Shown one piece after another: positions 46,214 through 54,944 of a stretch of 57,594 bases of DNA. Under the pieces are notes generated by a model, which worked only from the letters and a program-made list of their open reading frames with translations, searched no databases and was not told where the DNA came from. Both the position numbers and the translations under genes were made by a program. How positions within the stretch are numbered: the stretch's first letter is position 1; each line of letters begins with the position of its first letter. This DNA is from Catenulispora pinisilvae (GTDB lineage Bacteria > Actinomycetota > Actinomycetes > Streptomycetales > Catenulisporaceae). Location of the stretch: contig NZ_JAAFZA010000041.1 of NCBI RefSeq assembly GCF_015356865.1, forward strand, positions 1 through 57,594, read 5' to 3'.

Positions 46214-48658
46214 TTACTGGCAGGCTTCGCAGGCTTCGGGGTTCTCCAGCGAGCAGGCGATCGCCTCGTCGTCGGCGACCACCGGCAGGTCGGCGGGGGA
46301 GGTCGTCGCGGCGACCGTCGCCTGCTGGATCCGCGTCGCGGGCCGCGAGCGCAGGTAATACGTGGACTTCAGGCCGGCCTTCCAGGCGTACATGTACATC
46401 GACGACAGCTTCCCGATCGTCGGCGCGGCCAGGAACAGGTTCAGCGACTGCGACTGGTCGATGAACGGCCCGCGGGCGGCGGCCAGCTCGATCAGCGCGC
46501 GCTGCGGCAGCTCCCACGCCGTCCGATACAGGGCCCTGATCTCCGCCGGCAGCGCCTCGACGCCCTGCACCGAGCCCTCGGCCCGCTTGATCGCCTCGCG
46601 CACCGCCGGGGTCCACAGCCCCAGCGCCTTCAGCTCGCCGACCAGCGCCGAGTTGATCTGCAGGAACTCCCCGGACAGCGTCTCGCGCTTGAACAGGTTC
46701 GACACCTGCGGCTCGATGCACTCGTAGCAGCCGGCGATGGAGGCGATGGTCGCGGTCGGGGCGATCGCCACGAGCAGCGAGTTGCGCAGGCCGGTGGCCG
46801 TGATCCGCTCGCGCACCGCACCCCACCGCGAGGCCAGTTCCGGCGCGGTGGCGACGTTCCACAGGTCCGGCTGGAGCGCTCCCCGGGCCGCGCGGGTCTC
46901 GGCGAACGCCGGGTGCGCGCCGAACTGCTCGGCCAGTCCGGCCGACGTCTCCAGCGCCGTCAGGTAGATCTCCTCGGAGATCTGGGTCGACAGCTCGCGC
47001 GCCCGCGCGTCGTCGAACGGCAGCCGCAGCGCGAAGAACACGTCCTGCAGCCCCATCAGGCCCAGCCCGACCGGCCGCCAGCGCGGGTTCGACGCCGCGG
47101 TCTGCTCGCTCGGGTAGTAGTTGATGTCGATGACGCGGTCCAGGAAGACCACCGCGGTGCGGACCGTGGCCCGCAGCCGGTCCCAGTCCACGGCGTCGCG
47201 GGCCGGCGTCAGGTGCGCGGCCAGGTTGATCGAGCCCAGGTTGCACACCGCGGTCTCGGCGTCGGAGGAGACCTCGATGATCTCAGTGCACAGATTCGAC
47301 AGGTGCACGGTGTTGCCGGGCAGGCCGGTCTGGTTGCACAGCTTGTTGGAGGCGTCTTTGAACGTCATCCAGCCGTTGCCGGTCTGGGCCAGCGTGCGCA
47401 TCATCTTGCCGTAGAGGTCGCGCGCCGGGACCTGGCGGACGAAGCGGCCCTCGGCCTCGGCTGCCCGATAGGCCGCGTCGAACTCCGCGCCCCACAGGTC
47501 CGGCAGCTCCGGCACCTGGTCGGGGTCCATCAGCGACCAGGGGCCGTCGGCCTCGACCCGGCGCATGAACTCGTCGGGGATCCAGTTGGCCAGGTTCAGG
47601 TTGTGGGTGCGGCGCGCGTCCTCACCGGTGTTGTCCCGCAGTTGCAGGAACTCCTCGATGTCCGGGTGCCACGGCTCCAGGTAGACACACGCCGCGCCCT
47701 TGCGCCGGCCGCCCTGGTTGACCGCCGCGACCGAGGAGTCGAGCGTGCGCAGGAACGGGACGATGCCGTTGGAGCGGCCGTTGGTGCTGCGGATCAGGGC
47801 GCCGCGCGAGCGGACGCGGGAGAAGCCGATGCCGATGCCGCCGGCGAACTTCGACAGCCGCGCGACCTGGTGGTAGCGGGCGTAGATGGAGTCCAGCTCG
47901 TCCCGCGGGGAGTCCACGAGGTAGCAGGACGACATCTGGGTGTGCCGGGTGCCGGAGTTGAACAGCGTGGGGGAGCTGGGCAGGTAGGCCAGCGAGGACA
48001 TCAGGCGGTAGAAGCCGATCGCCTCCTGCGGGTCCTGCGACAGTCCGGCCGCGACCCGCAGCAGGAAGTGCTGCGGCGTCTCGATGACGCGGCGGGTCAC
48101 CGGGTGCCGGAGTAGGTAGCGGTCGTAGACGGTGCGCAGGCCGAAGTACTCGAAGCGCCGGTCGCCGTCGGGGTCGATGGCCGCGTCGAACTGCGCGGCG
48201 TGCGTGCTGACCAGGTCCAGGGTCACCTCGCCGATCAGGCCCTCCCGATGCCCGACGGCGATGGACGCGCTGAACGTGGCCGAGCCCTGCCCGGCCGCCT
48301 CGCGGGCGATGACCGCGGAGAGCAGGCGGGCGGCGAGCTTCGAGTACTGCGGCTCCTCGCCGATCAGCTCCGCCGCGCTCTGCACCGCGAGCTCCGCGAT
48401 ATGCTCCGCGGTGGCGGCGGGCGGCAGGCCGGCGACGGTCTTGCGGGCGACGCGGGACGGGTCGACGTCCGGCAGGTCGGCGGACCAGGCGGCGATGTCG
48501 AGCAGGAGCTGCTGCTCGGGGGTCGTGGCCGGGTGCTGATCGGTCGTGGGGCGCGGCGCCGCCACGACCGTCTCGGCCGGCACCGCGGCCGACAGCGTGT
48601 GCGCTCCCGCGCGCCCCGTTGTCTCCGTGGTCCCGGTATCGACCTGGGTGACCGTCAC
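46214..48658 (-). CDS. nrdA: Ribonucleoside-diphosphate reductase alpha subunit, class Ia
   Basis: The GTG at 48658, preceded by GAGGAGAAGG, gives 814 residues. An N-terminal ATP-cone-like region is followed by the catalytic barrel: LPSSPTLFNSG, the redox cysteine in QMSSCYLVDS, the radical cysteine in SNLCTEIIEVS and LLVAIAPTATIASIAG. The C-terminal redox pair is CEACQ. It reduces ribonucleotides to deoxyribonucleotides with oxygen-dependent NrdB. The long leader carries a cobalamin riboswitch and a NrdR-like box, matching the known Streptomyces scheme in which a B12-dependent class II enzyme takes over when B12 is present. Confidence 0.95.
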   Translation of the reverse strand: MTVTQVDTGTTETTGRAGAHTLSAAVPAETVVAAPRPTTDQHPATTPEQQLLLDIAAWSADLPDVDPSRVARKTVAGLPPAATAEHIAELAVQSAAELIGEEPQYSKLAARLLSAVIAREAAGQGSATFSASIAVGHREGLIGEVTLDLVSTHAAQFDAAIDPDGDRRFEYFGLRTVYDRYLLRHPVTRRVIETPQHFLLRVAAGLSQDPQEAIGFYRLMSSLAYLPSSPTLFNSGTRHTQMSSCYLVDSPRDELDSIYARYHQVARLSKFAGGIGIGFSRVRSRGALIRSTNGRSNGIVPFLRTLDSSVAAVNQGGRRKGAACVYLEPWHPDIEEFLQLRDNTGEDARRTHNLNLANWIPDEFMRRVEADGPWSLMDPDQVPELPDLWGAEFDAAYRAAEAEGRFVRQVPARDLYGKMMRTLAQTGNGWMTFKDASNKLCNQTGLPGNTVHLSNLCTEIIEVSSDAETAVCNLGSINLAAHLTPARDAVDWDRLRATVRTAVVFLDRVIDINYYPSEQTAASNPRWRPVGLGLMGLQDVFFALRLPFDDARARELSTQISEEIYLTALETSAGLAEQFGAHPAFAETRAARGALQPDLWNVATAPELASRWGAVRERITATGLRNSLLVAIAPTATIASIAGCYECIEPQVSNLFKRETLSGEFLQINSALVGELKALGLWTPAVREAIKRAEGSVQGVEALPAEIRALYRTAWELPQRALIELAAARGPFIDQSQSLNLFLAAPTIGKLSSMYMYAWKAGLKSTYYLRSRPATRIQQATVAATTSPADLPVVADDEAIACSLENPEACEACQ

Positions 48659-48774
48659 AACCTTCTCCTCGCCAGTCGTAGGTCCGGTCCGGACCGATGG
48701 CGAGCAGACAGCGAGGCGGGCGGCCGGGCCGCGACGCACTCCGCCGTCAGCCGTCCCACGCGGCCTCGGACCAG

Positions 48775-48995
48775 CCGCGCCCCACGTCCGGGCACGGCAC
48801 CGCTGGCAGGTCTTCGGACTCGTGGGCGCCCGGCGGAACCCGGATCGGGCCCCGCGAACCTACTGGCCGTCACTTCCCAGGCCGGCGCCCGAAGGCGCCG
48901 TCGGCCCAGTGTGCACGACGGCTGTCGTTCCCACTCACCGCTGCGGGGCAGTCCCGGAATCACACCGGGTTCCCTCTTGCCTCGGCCCCCGCCCT
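48775..48995 (-). ncRNA. Cobalamin (B12) riboswitch in the nrdA leader
   Basis: Read on the minus strand, the leader contains GAACCCGGTGTGATTCCGGG then ACTGCCCCGCAGCGGTGAG, the conserved GGTG..ATTCC..GGGACTGCCCCGC core, the CGGCGCCTTCGGGCGCCG hairpin, GACGGCCAGTAGG, and the B12 box GAGTCCGAAGACCTGCC (48805-48821). All are in the canonical order. Binding of adenosylcobalamin should reduce nrdAB expression. The region between the box and the nrdA start (48659-48770) would be the expression platform and includes GGTCCGGACC. Confidence 0.93.
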
Positions 48996-49028
48996 TGCCT
49001 CAGGCGGCGGCCGAACCAGCTGCGTCAG

Positions 49029-49077
49029 ACACCATATCTTGTGGCGGCCGTGAAATCCCAATCAACATGCTGTATGT
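49029..49077 (-). promoter_or_regulatory. NrdR-like boxes and promoter of nrdAB
   Basis: ACACCATATCTTGTGG (49029-49044) is close to the NrdR box ACAC-x-ATAT-x-TTGTGT. A weaker partner TCAACATGCTGTATGT (49062-49077) is centred 33 bases away, about three helical turns, the arrangement of known NrdR sites. They lie upstream of the riboswitch. NrdR represses reductase genes in response to dNTP/ATP state. Confidence 0.6.
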
Positions 49078-49084
49078 CAGAGGG

Positions 49085-49474
49085 CTACTGAAAGGTCGCG
49101 TGCGTGGGCCGCAGGTAGATCCGCACGCGGGTCGGCGCGTCGCCCACGGGACCGTCCATCGCCAGGGCGTACCGGTCGGCGAGGACGGCGAAGAAGTCAC
49201 CCTCCGGGTCCGGTTCGATGCGCTCCACGGTGCCGCGCAACTCCAGATACCGGTACGGCGCGTCGGGGTCGTTGATGGAGACCGCGGCGCTCGGGCGCTC
49301 GCTGAGCTCCTTGTACTTCGCGCGCTTCGTCGAGGTGGTGAAGGACAGGAACTCACCGTCCCAGAGGAACCACATGGGGTTCACGTGCGGGGTGCCGTCG
49401 GCGCGGATCGTCGCCAGGTGGCAGAAGACCGGCCGCTCGAGCAGATCGGTGTGGGATTCGGGGATGACGGACAT
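49085..49474 (-). CDS. PPOX-class F420-dependent oxidoreductase-like protein
   Basis: The product has 129 residues. The split-barrel pattern is clear: FCHLATIRADGTPHVNPMWF, LSFTTSTKRAKYKELSERPS and RYLELRGTVERIEPD. It is a single-domain F420/FMN-binding protein of the type found in many copies in actinobacteria. It lies just upstream of the nrdAB promoter on the same strand. The substrate is unknown. Confidence 0.9.
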   Translation of the reverse strand: MSVIPESHTDLLERPVFCHLATIRADGTPHVNPMWFLWDGEFLSFTTSTKRAKYKELSERPSAAVSINDPDAPYRYLELRGTVERIEPDPEGDFFAVLADRYALAMDGPVGDAPTRVRIYLRPTHATFQ

Positions 49475-49532
49475 GGGTCTACTCCACTCGGGGATGGGAT
49501 GTTGAGCAAGGTGATGATCGGACTGGCTGCGA

Positions 49533-50020
49533 TCACGAGTCGTGATCGCCGGGACCGGCTGCTAGCCCGGCCCGCGTCACGGCCCACCACTCGGCCCACC
49601 ACTCGGCGACGCGCTCGGTGCCGTCGGCGTGGCCTGACAAGCTGCCGGACACGTGCTGGACGCCCTGGAACCCGGCGACGCAGACCCGGGCCAGGGCCGC
49701 GGGATCGGCGCCCGGGCGCAGCTCACCGCCGTCCGCGGCCGTGTGGAGCAGACCGGTCGAGGTCTCGATCCAGTCGACATAGGGCAGGTGCAGCGGCTCA
49801 GCGATCTGCGACCGCCCGGTCTGGAGCCGCACGGTCGCGCGGATGATCGGGTCCTCGCGGATCTGCACCGCCGGTCGAGTGAACACCGCGCCGAGCAGGT
49901 CCAGGACGTGGTCGTGCATCGGCCGCACGTCGGCGACCAGCGCGGACCACTGCTCGTAAGACGGTGCCGCGTCGGGTGCGCCGGGTGCGCCCGATGCGGC
50001 GGTCAGGAAAATACCGGCCC
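49533..50020 (-). pseudogene. TetR-type regulator remnant without DNA-binding domain
   Basis: The minus strand encodes the C-terminal ligand domain of a gamma-butyrolactone-receptor-like TetR protein (AVQIREDPIIRATVRLQTGR, YVDWIETSTGLLHTAADGGE, LARVCVAGFQGVQHVSG). The region before it has no HTH, and only about 50 bases remain before the divergent LysR start at 50074. No start codon is found before the ligand domain. It is therefore a headless regulator, probably cut by a deletion. Confidence 0.65.
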
Positions 50021-50073
50021 GCCGGTTTCTTGTCGACCGGTCACCGCCGGCCACCGCGTACGCTCTCGGAACT

Positions 50074-50964
50074 GTGGAACTGCGCCAACTCAAGTACTTC
50101 CTCGCGGTCGCCGAGGAACTGCACTTCGGCCGGGCCGCCGAGCGGCTGTCGATCGTGCAGTCCGCGGTCAGCCAGCAGATTCTGCGGCTGGAGCGCGAGC
50201 TGCGGGTGGAACTGCTGGACCGGACGCCGCGCCGGGTGCGGCTGACCGCGGCCGGGGCGGCGTTCGTGCCGGTGGCGCGGGACGTGGTGGCGGCCGAGCA
50301 GCGGGCGCTGGACACGATCGCCGCGTTCCGGGTGGAGCGCGGGACGGTGCTGCGGCTCGGGACGAGCGCCGGGATGGGGACGCGTCTGGAGCGGGTGCTC
50401 GAGGCGTTGGCGTCGCGCTCGCCGGAGACAGTGGTCGAACTCTTTTCGGCGCCGCTGGAGGACCGGCTGCGGCGGGTCGCCGAGCGGGAGTGGGACGCGG
50501 CGTTCGTGCGCGGGGACGTCGCCGTGCCGGACGGGCTGCGGCTGCTTCCGGTGTGGCAGGACGAGCTGCTGGTCGCGGTGTCGAAGCGGCACCCGCTGGC
50601 CGGCCAGGCGGAGATCGAGATGACGCGGCTGGCCGGCTCGCCGCTGTCGCTGGTGGCGCGGCGGCTCAATCCGCCGCTGGTGGACCTGGTGCTCCAGGCG
50701 TGCCGGGAGGCCGGGTTCGAGCCGGTGCCGGGGCCGGGGGCCGGGTCGTTGCAGGACAAGCTGGCGGCGCTGAGCGCGGGCGGGCCCGGCTGGACGGTCG
50801 TGTACGCGGCACAGGCGGAGCAGCTGGCCACCGGGCGGCTGGCGTTTCTGCCGGTGGTCGGCGGGCTGTCGATACCGGCGGCGCTCGCGGTGCGGATCGC
50901 CGATCGGGAGCGGTTGGGGGCGTTGGTGGCGGCTTGCCGGGCGGTGATCGATCTCGATCGGTGA
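50074..50964 (+). CDS. LysR-family transcriptional regulator
   Basis: The GTG at 50074 gives 296 residues. The N-terminal winged helix is LKYFLAVAEELHFGRAAERL followed by SIVQSAVSQQILRLERELRV, and a two-lobed effector domain follows (WDAAFVRGDVAVPDGLRLLP). It probably controls the MFS exporter gene 97 bases downstream. The effector is unknown. Confidence 0.93.
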   Translation: MELRQLKYFLAVAEELHFGRAAERLSIVQSAVSQQILRLERELRVELLDRTPRRVRLTAAGAAFVPVARDVVAAEQRALDTIAAFRVERGTVLRLGTSAGMGTRLERVLEALASRSPETVVELFSAPLEDRLRRVAEREWDAAFVRGDVAVPDGLRLLPVWQDELLVAVSKRHPLAGQAEIEMTRLAGSPLSLVARRLNPPLVDLVLQACREAGFEPVPGPGAGSLQDKLAALSAGGPGWTVVYAAQAEQLATGRLAFLPVVGGLSIPAALAVRIADRERLGALVAACRAVIDLDR

Positions 50965-51061
50965 TCGCTGCCGGCTCAGGATGCCTCTGGGTCGCGGAGG
51001 CGGATCGCGGTGAAGTGGAAGCACACCGATCTGATCACTGCTAGCCCCTCAGGAGCCTGCC

Positions 51062-52639
51062 ATGACCACGGCTTCCACCACTGAATGCCGACCCGAGCCG
51101 GACGCGGGCCCGGCCGCCGCCGGTTTGATGACCACGCCTCCCGCCCCGGACGCGGCCGGCTCGATAGCCGCGCCGCCCGCCGCGGACATCGCCGGCTCGA
51201 CCGAGCAGTCGGCCGACCAGCCGACTGAGCAGTCGACTGAGCAACCGGCCGGGCAGCCCGCCGAGCAGTCGGCCGATCGCCCGGCCGACCGCGCCGAGCC
51301 GGCGCGCGCCACCACCGGCCGCCAGCGCCTGGCCTTCGCCGCGATCGCCACCGGCAACCTGCTGGTCCTGCTCGACACCTCGATCCTCAACGTCGCCGTC
51401 CCCGACGTCCAGCGCACGCTCCATCCCTCAGCCGCCGCGCTGCCCTGGGCTGTGGACGCCTACACCGTCGTCTTCGCCGGGCTGCTGCTCGCGGCCGGGG
51501 TGTTCGCCGATCGGTGGGGCGCCAGGCGCGTCTACCTCGGCGCGCTGGCGTCGTTCGCCGTGCTGTCCGCGCTCTGCGCCGCCGCGCCTGACGTCAGTGT
51601 GCTGATCGGCGGCCGGGCGTTGCTCGGCGCGGCCGGGGCCGGGCTGGTGCCGGCGTCGATGGCGCTGCTGATCGGGCTGTATCCGGATCCGGCGCGACGG
51701 CAGCGGGCGGTCGGGGCGTGGGTCGCGCTCAGCGGGCTCGGCGCGGCGGCCGGGCCGGTGCTCGGGGGCGCGCTGGTCGAGCTCGACGGGTGGCGGCTGG
51801 TGTTCCTGGTGAATCCGCCGATCGCCGTGCTCACGCTGCTGGCGGCGCGCCTGCTGCCGAATCCGTCGCCGGCGCGGGCCCGGCGCGCGCTGGACCGGTC
51901 CGGGCTGGTGCTGGCCACCGCGGGCCTGGGGCTGCTGACGTTCGGACTGGTCGAGGCCGGGAGCCGCGGCTGGACCTCGGCCGTGGCGCTGGTGCCGATG
52001 CTCGCCGCGGTGGCCGCCTTCGGGACGCTGGCCGCGGTCGAACGCCGGGTGGCCGCGCCGGTCCTGCCGCCGAGCCTGGTCGCGCTGCCGCGGGTCCGGG
52101 CGTCCTTCGTGGCCGCCGCGCAGTCCTGCTTCGCCTTCTTCGGCGGGATGTACCTGCTGGACATCTGGTTGCAGCACGCCGACCACCTCTCGCCCTTCGC
52201 GGCCGGTCTGGCGGCGCTGCCGCTGACGTTCCCGGTCTGCGTCATGCCGTTCTTCACCGGGCGGCTGGTCGCCCGGCGCGGCGCGCGTCCGGTCCTGCTG
52301 ACCGGGATGGCGGCGTCCGTCCTCGCCGGGGTGCTGCTGGCCGTCACCGCCGGCCACCACGTGCCGCTGCCGCTGCTGATCGCCGCGGAGTTGGCGCTGG
52401 CGGCGACCGGGACGCTGGCCATCCCCGGCGCCGCGGCCGAGATGGCCGTCGCCGCGCCCGCCGACCTGGCCGCGACCGGTCAGGGGGCGCTGAACGGGGT
52501 GCGGCAGGGCGGCTCGGCGCTCGGCGTGGCGGTGCTCGGGACGTTCGGATCGTTGGCGAGCGCGGGCTTCGTACTGGTCGGGACCGGGCTGGTCGCGTTC
52601 CTGTTCATCGTCCGGGCCACGAGCGGCAAGCGCGCCTGA
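51062..52639 (+). CDS. MFS drug exporter (DHA2/EmrB type)
   Basis: The product has 525 residues. Residues 1-85 are a disordered Gln/Glu/Ala/Pro region built on EQSADQPTEQSTEQPAGQP-type repeats, unusual for the family. Then about 14 helices follow with LLVLLDTSILNVAVPDVQ (motif D1) and GVFADRWGARRVYLGAL (motif A). It exports drugs or metabolites by proton exchange. It is the second DHA2 exporter in the window. The preceding LysR gene is the likely regulator. Confidence 0.92.
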   Translation: MTTASTTECRPEPDAGPAAAGLMTTPPAPDAAGSIAAPPAADIAGSTEQSADQPTEQSTEQPAGQPAEQSADRPADRAEPARATTGRQRLAFAAIATGNLLVLLDTSILNVAVPDVQRTLHPSAAALPWAVDAYTVVFAGLLLAAGVFADRWGARRVYLGALASFAVLSALCAAAPDVSVLIGGRALLGAAGAGLVPASMALLIGLYPDPARRQRAVGAWVALSGLGAAAGPVLGGALVELDGWRLVFLVNPPIAVLTLLAARLLPNPSPARARRALDRSGLVLATAGLGLLTFGLVEAGSRGWTSAVALVPMLAAVAAFGTLAAVERRVAAPVLPPSLVALPRVRASFVAAAQSCFAFFGGMYLLDIWLQHADHLSPFAAGLAALPLTFPVCVMPFFTGRLVARRGARPVLLTGMAASVLAGVLLAVTAGHHVPLPLLIAAELALAATGTLAIPGAAAEMAVAAPADLAATGQGALNGVRQGGSALGVAVLGTFGSLASAGFVLVGTGLVAFLFIVRATSGKRA

Positions 52640-52684
52640 GCGCTCACCACGCCCACCCCACCGCGAACCGAGGTGCGGTCCTGC

Positions 52685-53533
52685 TCAGCGGAACGCCGCG
52701 GCGTTCCGCTGGGCCCACGCGCTGAACGGCTGTGCCGGCCGGCCCAGCACCCGCTCGATGTCAGGGCTCACCATCTGCTCCTCGGGCGTCGGCTCGCCGA
52801 GGATCGTCAGCGTGCCCTCGACGACTTCCGGTGGCATGAACCGGGACATCTGGGCCCGCGCCTCCTCCCGCGTCATCTCGACGAAGGTCACCGGCGCTCC
52901 GATCGCCTTCCCGATGGCCGCCGCCCGCTGCCGGGGTGTGGTCGGCGCCGGGCCGGTGAGCACGTAGGTCGCGCCGTCGTGGCCGTCCTCGGCGAGCACC
53001 GCCGCGGCCACGGCGGCCACGTCGTCCGGGTCCACGAACGGGAGCCCGACCTCGGCGAACGGCGCCGGGGCCAGCCGCTGCGCGCGGATCGGTTCGGCCC
53101 AGGCGAAGGCGTTGGAGTCCAGGCCGCCCGAGCGCAGGATCGTGTATTCGAGTCCTGAGGCGGCGACCGCTTGCTCGAAGCGCGCGGCGTGGGCATAGGC
53201 GCCGCCGGGCCGGGTGCCGACGCCTTGCGAGGAGACCAGCATCACCTTCGTGACCCCGGCGGCCTTCGCCCGGGCCAGGACCCCGGCCGGGTCGTCGCCC
53301 GCGACCAGCAGGAACAGGGATTTCGCACCGGTCAGTGCGGCGTCCAGGGTGGTCGGCACGCCGAGGTCGGCCGCGACGGCGCGCACGCCGGTCGGGACGC
53401 CGGTCGGGACGCCGGCTGGGACGTCGGAGTTCTGGATGTGTCGGGCCACGGCGGTCACCGCATGCCCGTCGGCGGCCAGCGTCCGCACCAGGGCCCGGCC
53501 CACGTTCCCGGTCGCTCCGGTCACAACGATCAT
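52685..53533 (-). CDS. NmrA-like NAD(P)-binding protein
   Basis: The product has 282 residues. The Rossmann motif TGATGNVGRALVRTLAADGH opens the protein, followed by LFLLVAGDDPAGVLARAKAA and YTILRSGGLDSNAFAWA. It is of the atypical SDR group with NmrA and quinone-reductase-2 relatives, lacking the classical YxxxK. A PAGVPTGVPTGV repeat (GTCGGGACGCCG units) lies near residue 40. It is divergent from a TetR regulator, a very common pair in actinomycetes. Confidence 0.9.
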   Translation of the reverse strand: MIVVTGATGNVGRALVRTLAADGHAVTAVARHIQNSDVPAGVPTGVPTGVRAVAADLGVPTTLDAALTGAKSLFLLVAGDDPAGVLARAKAAGVTKVMLVSSQGVGTRPGGAYAHAARFEQAVAASGLEYTILRSGGLDSNAFAWAEPIRAQRLAPAPFAEVGLPFVDPDDVAAVAAAVLAEDGHDGATYVLTGPAPTTPRQRAAAIGKAIGAPVTFVEMTREEARAQMSRFMPPEVVEGTLTILGEPTPEEQMVSPDIERVLGRPAQPFSAWAQRNAAAFR

Positions 53534-53556
53534 GATTCTCCCCAGCTCAGAGTATG

Positions 53557-53619
53557 AGTTAGTTGGCTAACTGAGACCGACGCTAGCGGATCGCCGAGGT
53601 GGTTGTCTATGCTCAGTTA
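53557..53619. promoter_or_regulatory. Operator sites between NmrA-like and TetR genes
   Basis: AGTTAG-TTGG-CTAACT at 53557-53572 is a perfect inverted repeat. The half-site AGTTAG returns at 53614-53619, touching the TetR start at 53621. These are likely targets of the TetR protein controlling both genes. Confidence 0.6.
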
Positions 53620-53620
53620 G

Positions 53621-54202
53621 GTGACTGACTCAGAAGCTGCGAAGCCCCGAGGCGGCGGCAAGCGCGAGCGGCTGGCGTCAGCGGCCGCGGAGGTGTTCCA
53701 CCACCAAGGTGTGGAGCGCACCACGCTCAGCGACATCGCGCAGGCGGCGGACGTCCCGCTGGGCAACGTCTACTACTACTTCAAGACCAAGGACCAGCTG
53801 GTCGAGGCCGCCCTCGGCGCGCATCGGGACCGGCTGTCCGACATCACCGGGCGTCTGGACCAGCTCCCCGACCCGGCGACCCGGCTCAAGGCCCTGATCG
53901 TCGGCTGGGTCGAGCAGCGCGAGATCGCGGCCCGCTACGGCTGTCCGTTCGGCACCCTGGCCGCCGAACTCGACAAGCGCGAGGACGGTCTGGACCAGGC
54001 GGCCGCCGGGGTGCTGCGGGGGCTGATCGACTGGGCCGAGGGGCAGTTCCGGCAGCTGGACCGGGCCGACGCGCCGGACCTCGCGGTCGAACTCGTCGCG
54101 GCGTATCAGGGGATGTCGGTGCTGGCCAACGCGTTGCGCGAGCCGGAGGTGATGACCCGGCAGGGGCGGCGTCTCGAAGAGTGGATCGACACCCTCGCCT
54201 GA
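53621..54202 (+). CDS. TetR-family transcriptional regulator
   Basis: The GTG at 53621 gives 193 residues. The HTH is RLASAAAEVFHHQGVERTTL then SDIAQAADVPLGNVYYYFKT, and the ligand domain holds RYGCPFGTLAAELDK, seen in the TetR group that controls NmrA/oxidoreductase genes. It is divergent from the NmrA-like gene. Confidence 0.93.
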   Translation: MTDSEAAKPRGGGKRERLASAAAEVFHHQGVERTTLSDIAQAADVPLGNVYYYFKTKDQLVEAALGAHRDRLSDITGRLDQLPDPATRLKALIVGWVEQREIAARYGCPFGTLAAELDKREDGLDQAAAGVLRGLIDWAEGQFRQLDRADAPDLAVELVAAYQGMSVLANALREPEVMTRQGRRLEEWIDTLA

Positions 54203-54266
54203 TCGGGCCCGGCCGGGGCATGATCGGATGTTCCCCATCCGCAGTGCGCATCGGAAGGCGAGATCC

Positions 54267-54890
54267 GTGTATTTCAAGGACGGCCAGCACATCCTGCTCA
54301 TCGGCGACAGCATCACCGACTGCGGGCGTCGCGAGGACGACGCCCCCTACGGCCGGGGGTATGTCAGCCTGCTGCGGGCGTTCACCACGGCCCGGCACCC
54401 GGACGCCCGGCTGACCTGGACAAACCGCGGTATCAGCGGCAACACCACGCGCCACCTGGCCGGGCGCTGGGAGGCCGACGCGCTGGCGCCGCGGCCGGAC
54501 TGGTTGTCGGTGATGATCGGGATCAACGACGTCTGGCGGGCCTTCGACGGCGACCCGGAGAACGCCGTCCCGCTCGACGAGTACACCGACACCCTGCGCA
54601 CGCTGCTGCGCCGGGCCGTGGAGGAGACCGGCTGCCGGCTGATCCTGGCCGACCCGTACATCATCGAGCCGGACCGCGACGAGCCGCAGCGCGCGGCCAG
54701 CGACAAGTTCGTGACCGTGGTCGCCGGGCTGGCCGAGGAGTTCGACGCGGTGCACATCCCGACCCAGCAGGTGTTCGACAGCGCGCTGCTCAGCACCACG
54801 TCGCGGGACTGGGCGGACGACCGGATCCACCCGAACCTGGCGGGGCACGCGCTGATCGCGGAGGCGTTCATGAAGGCGTTGGAGATCTGA
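54267..54890 (+). CDS. SGNH/GDSL-family hydrolase
   Basis: The GTG at 54267 with GGAAGGCGAG upstream gives 207 residues; a longer reading from 54228 adds a poor N-terminus. The four family blocks are present: LLIGDSITD (nucleophile Ser), NRGISGN, MIGINDVWR and DDRIHPN (catalytic Asp and His). There is no signal peptide, so it acts inside the cell. It is likely a carbohydrate or lipid esterase of the rhamnogalacturonan-acetylesterase/TAP type. Confidence 0.93.
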   Translation: MYFKDGQHILLIGDSITDCGRREDDAPYGRGYVSLLRAFTTARHPDARLTWTNRGISGNTTRHLAGRWEADALAPRPDWLSVMIGINDVWRAFDGDPENAVPLDEYTDTLRTLLRRAVEETGCRLILADPYIIEPDRDEPQRAASDKFVTVVAGLAEEFDAVHIPTQQVFDSALLSTTSRDWADDRIHPNLAGHALIAEAFMKALEI

Positions 54891-54944
54891 CGACGCGCGA
54901 CGAAATCATCGGTTATCGGGGGTCATGGGGATGAAATAGTCTCC

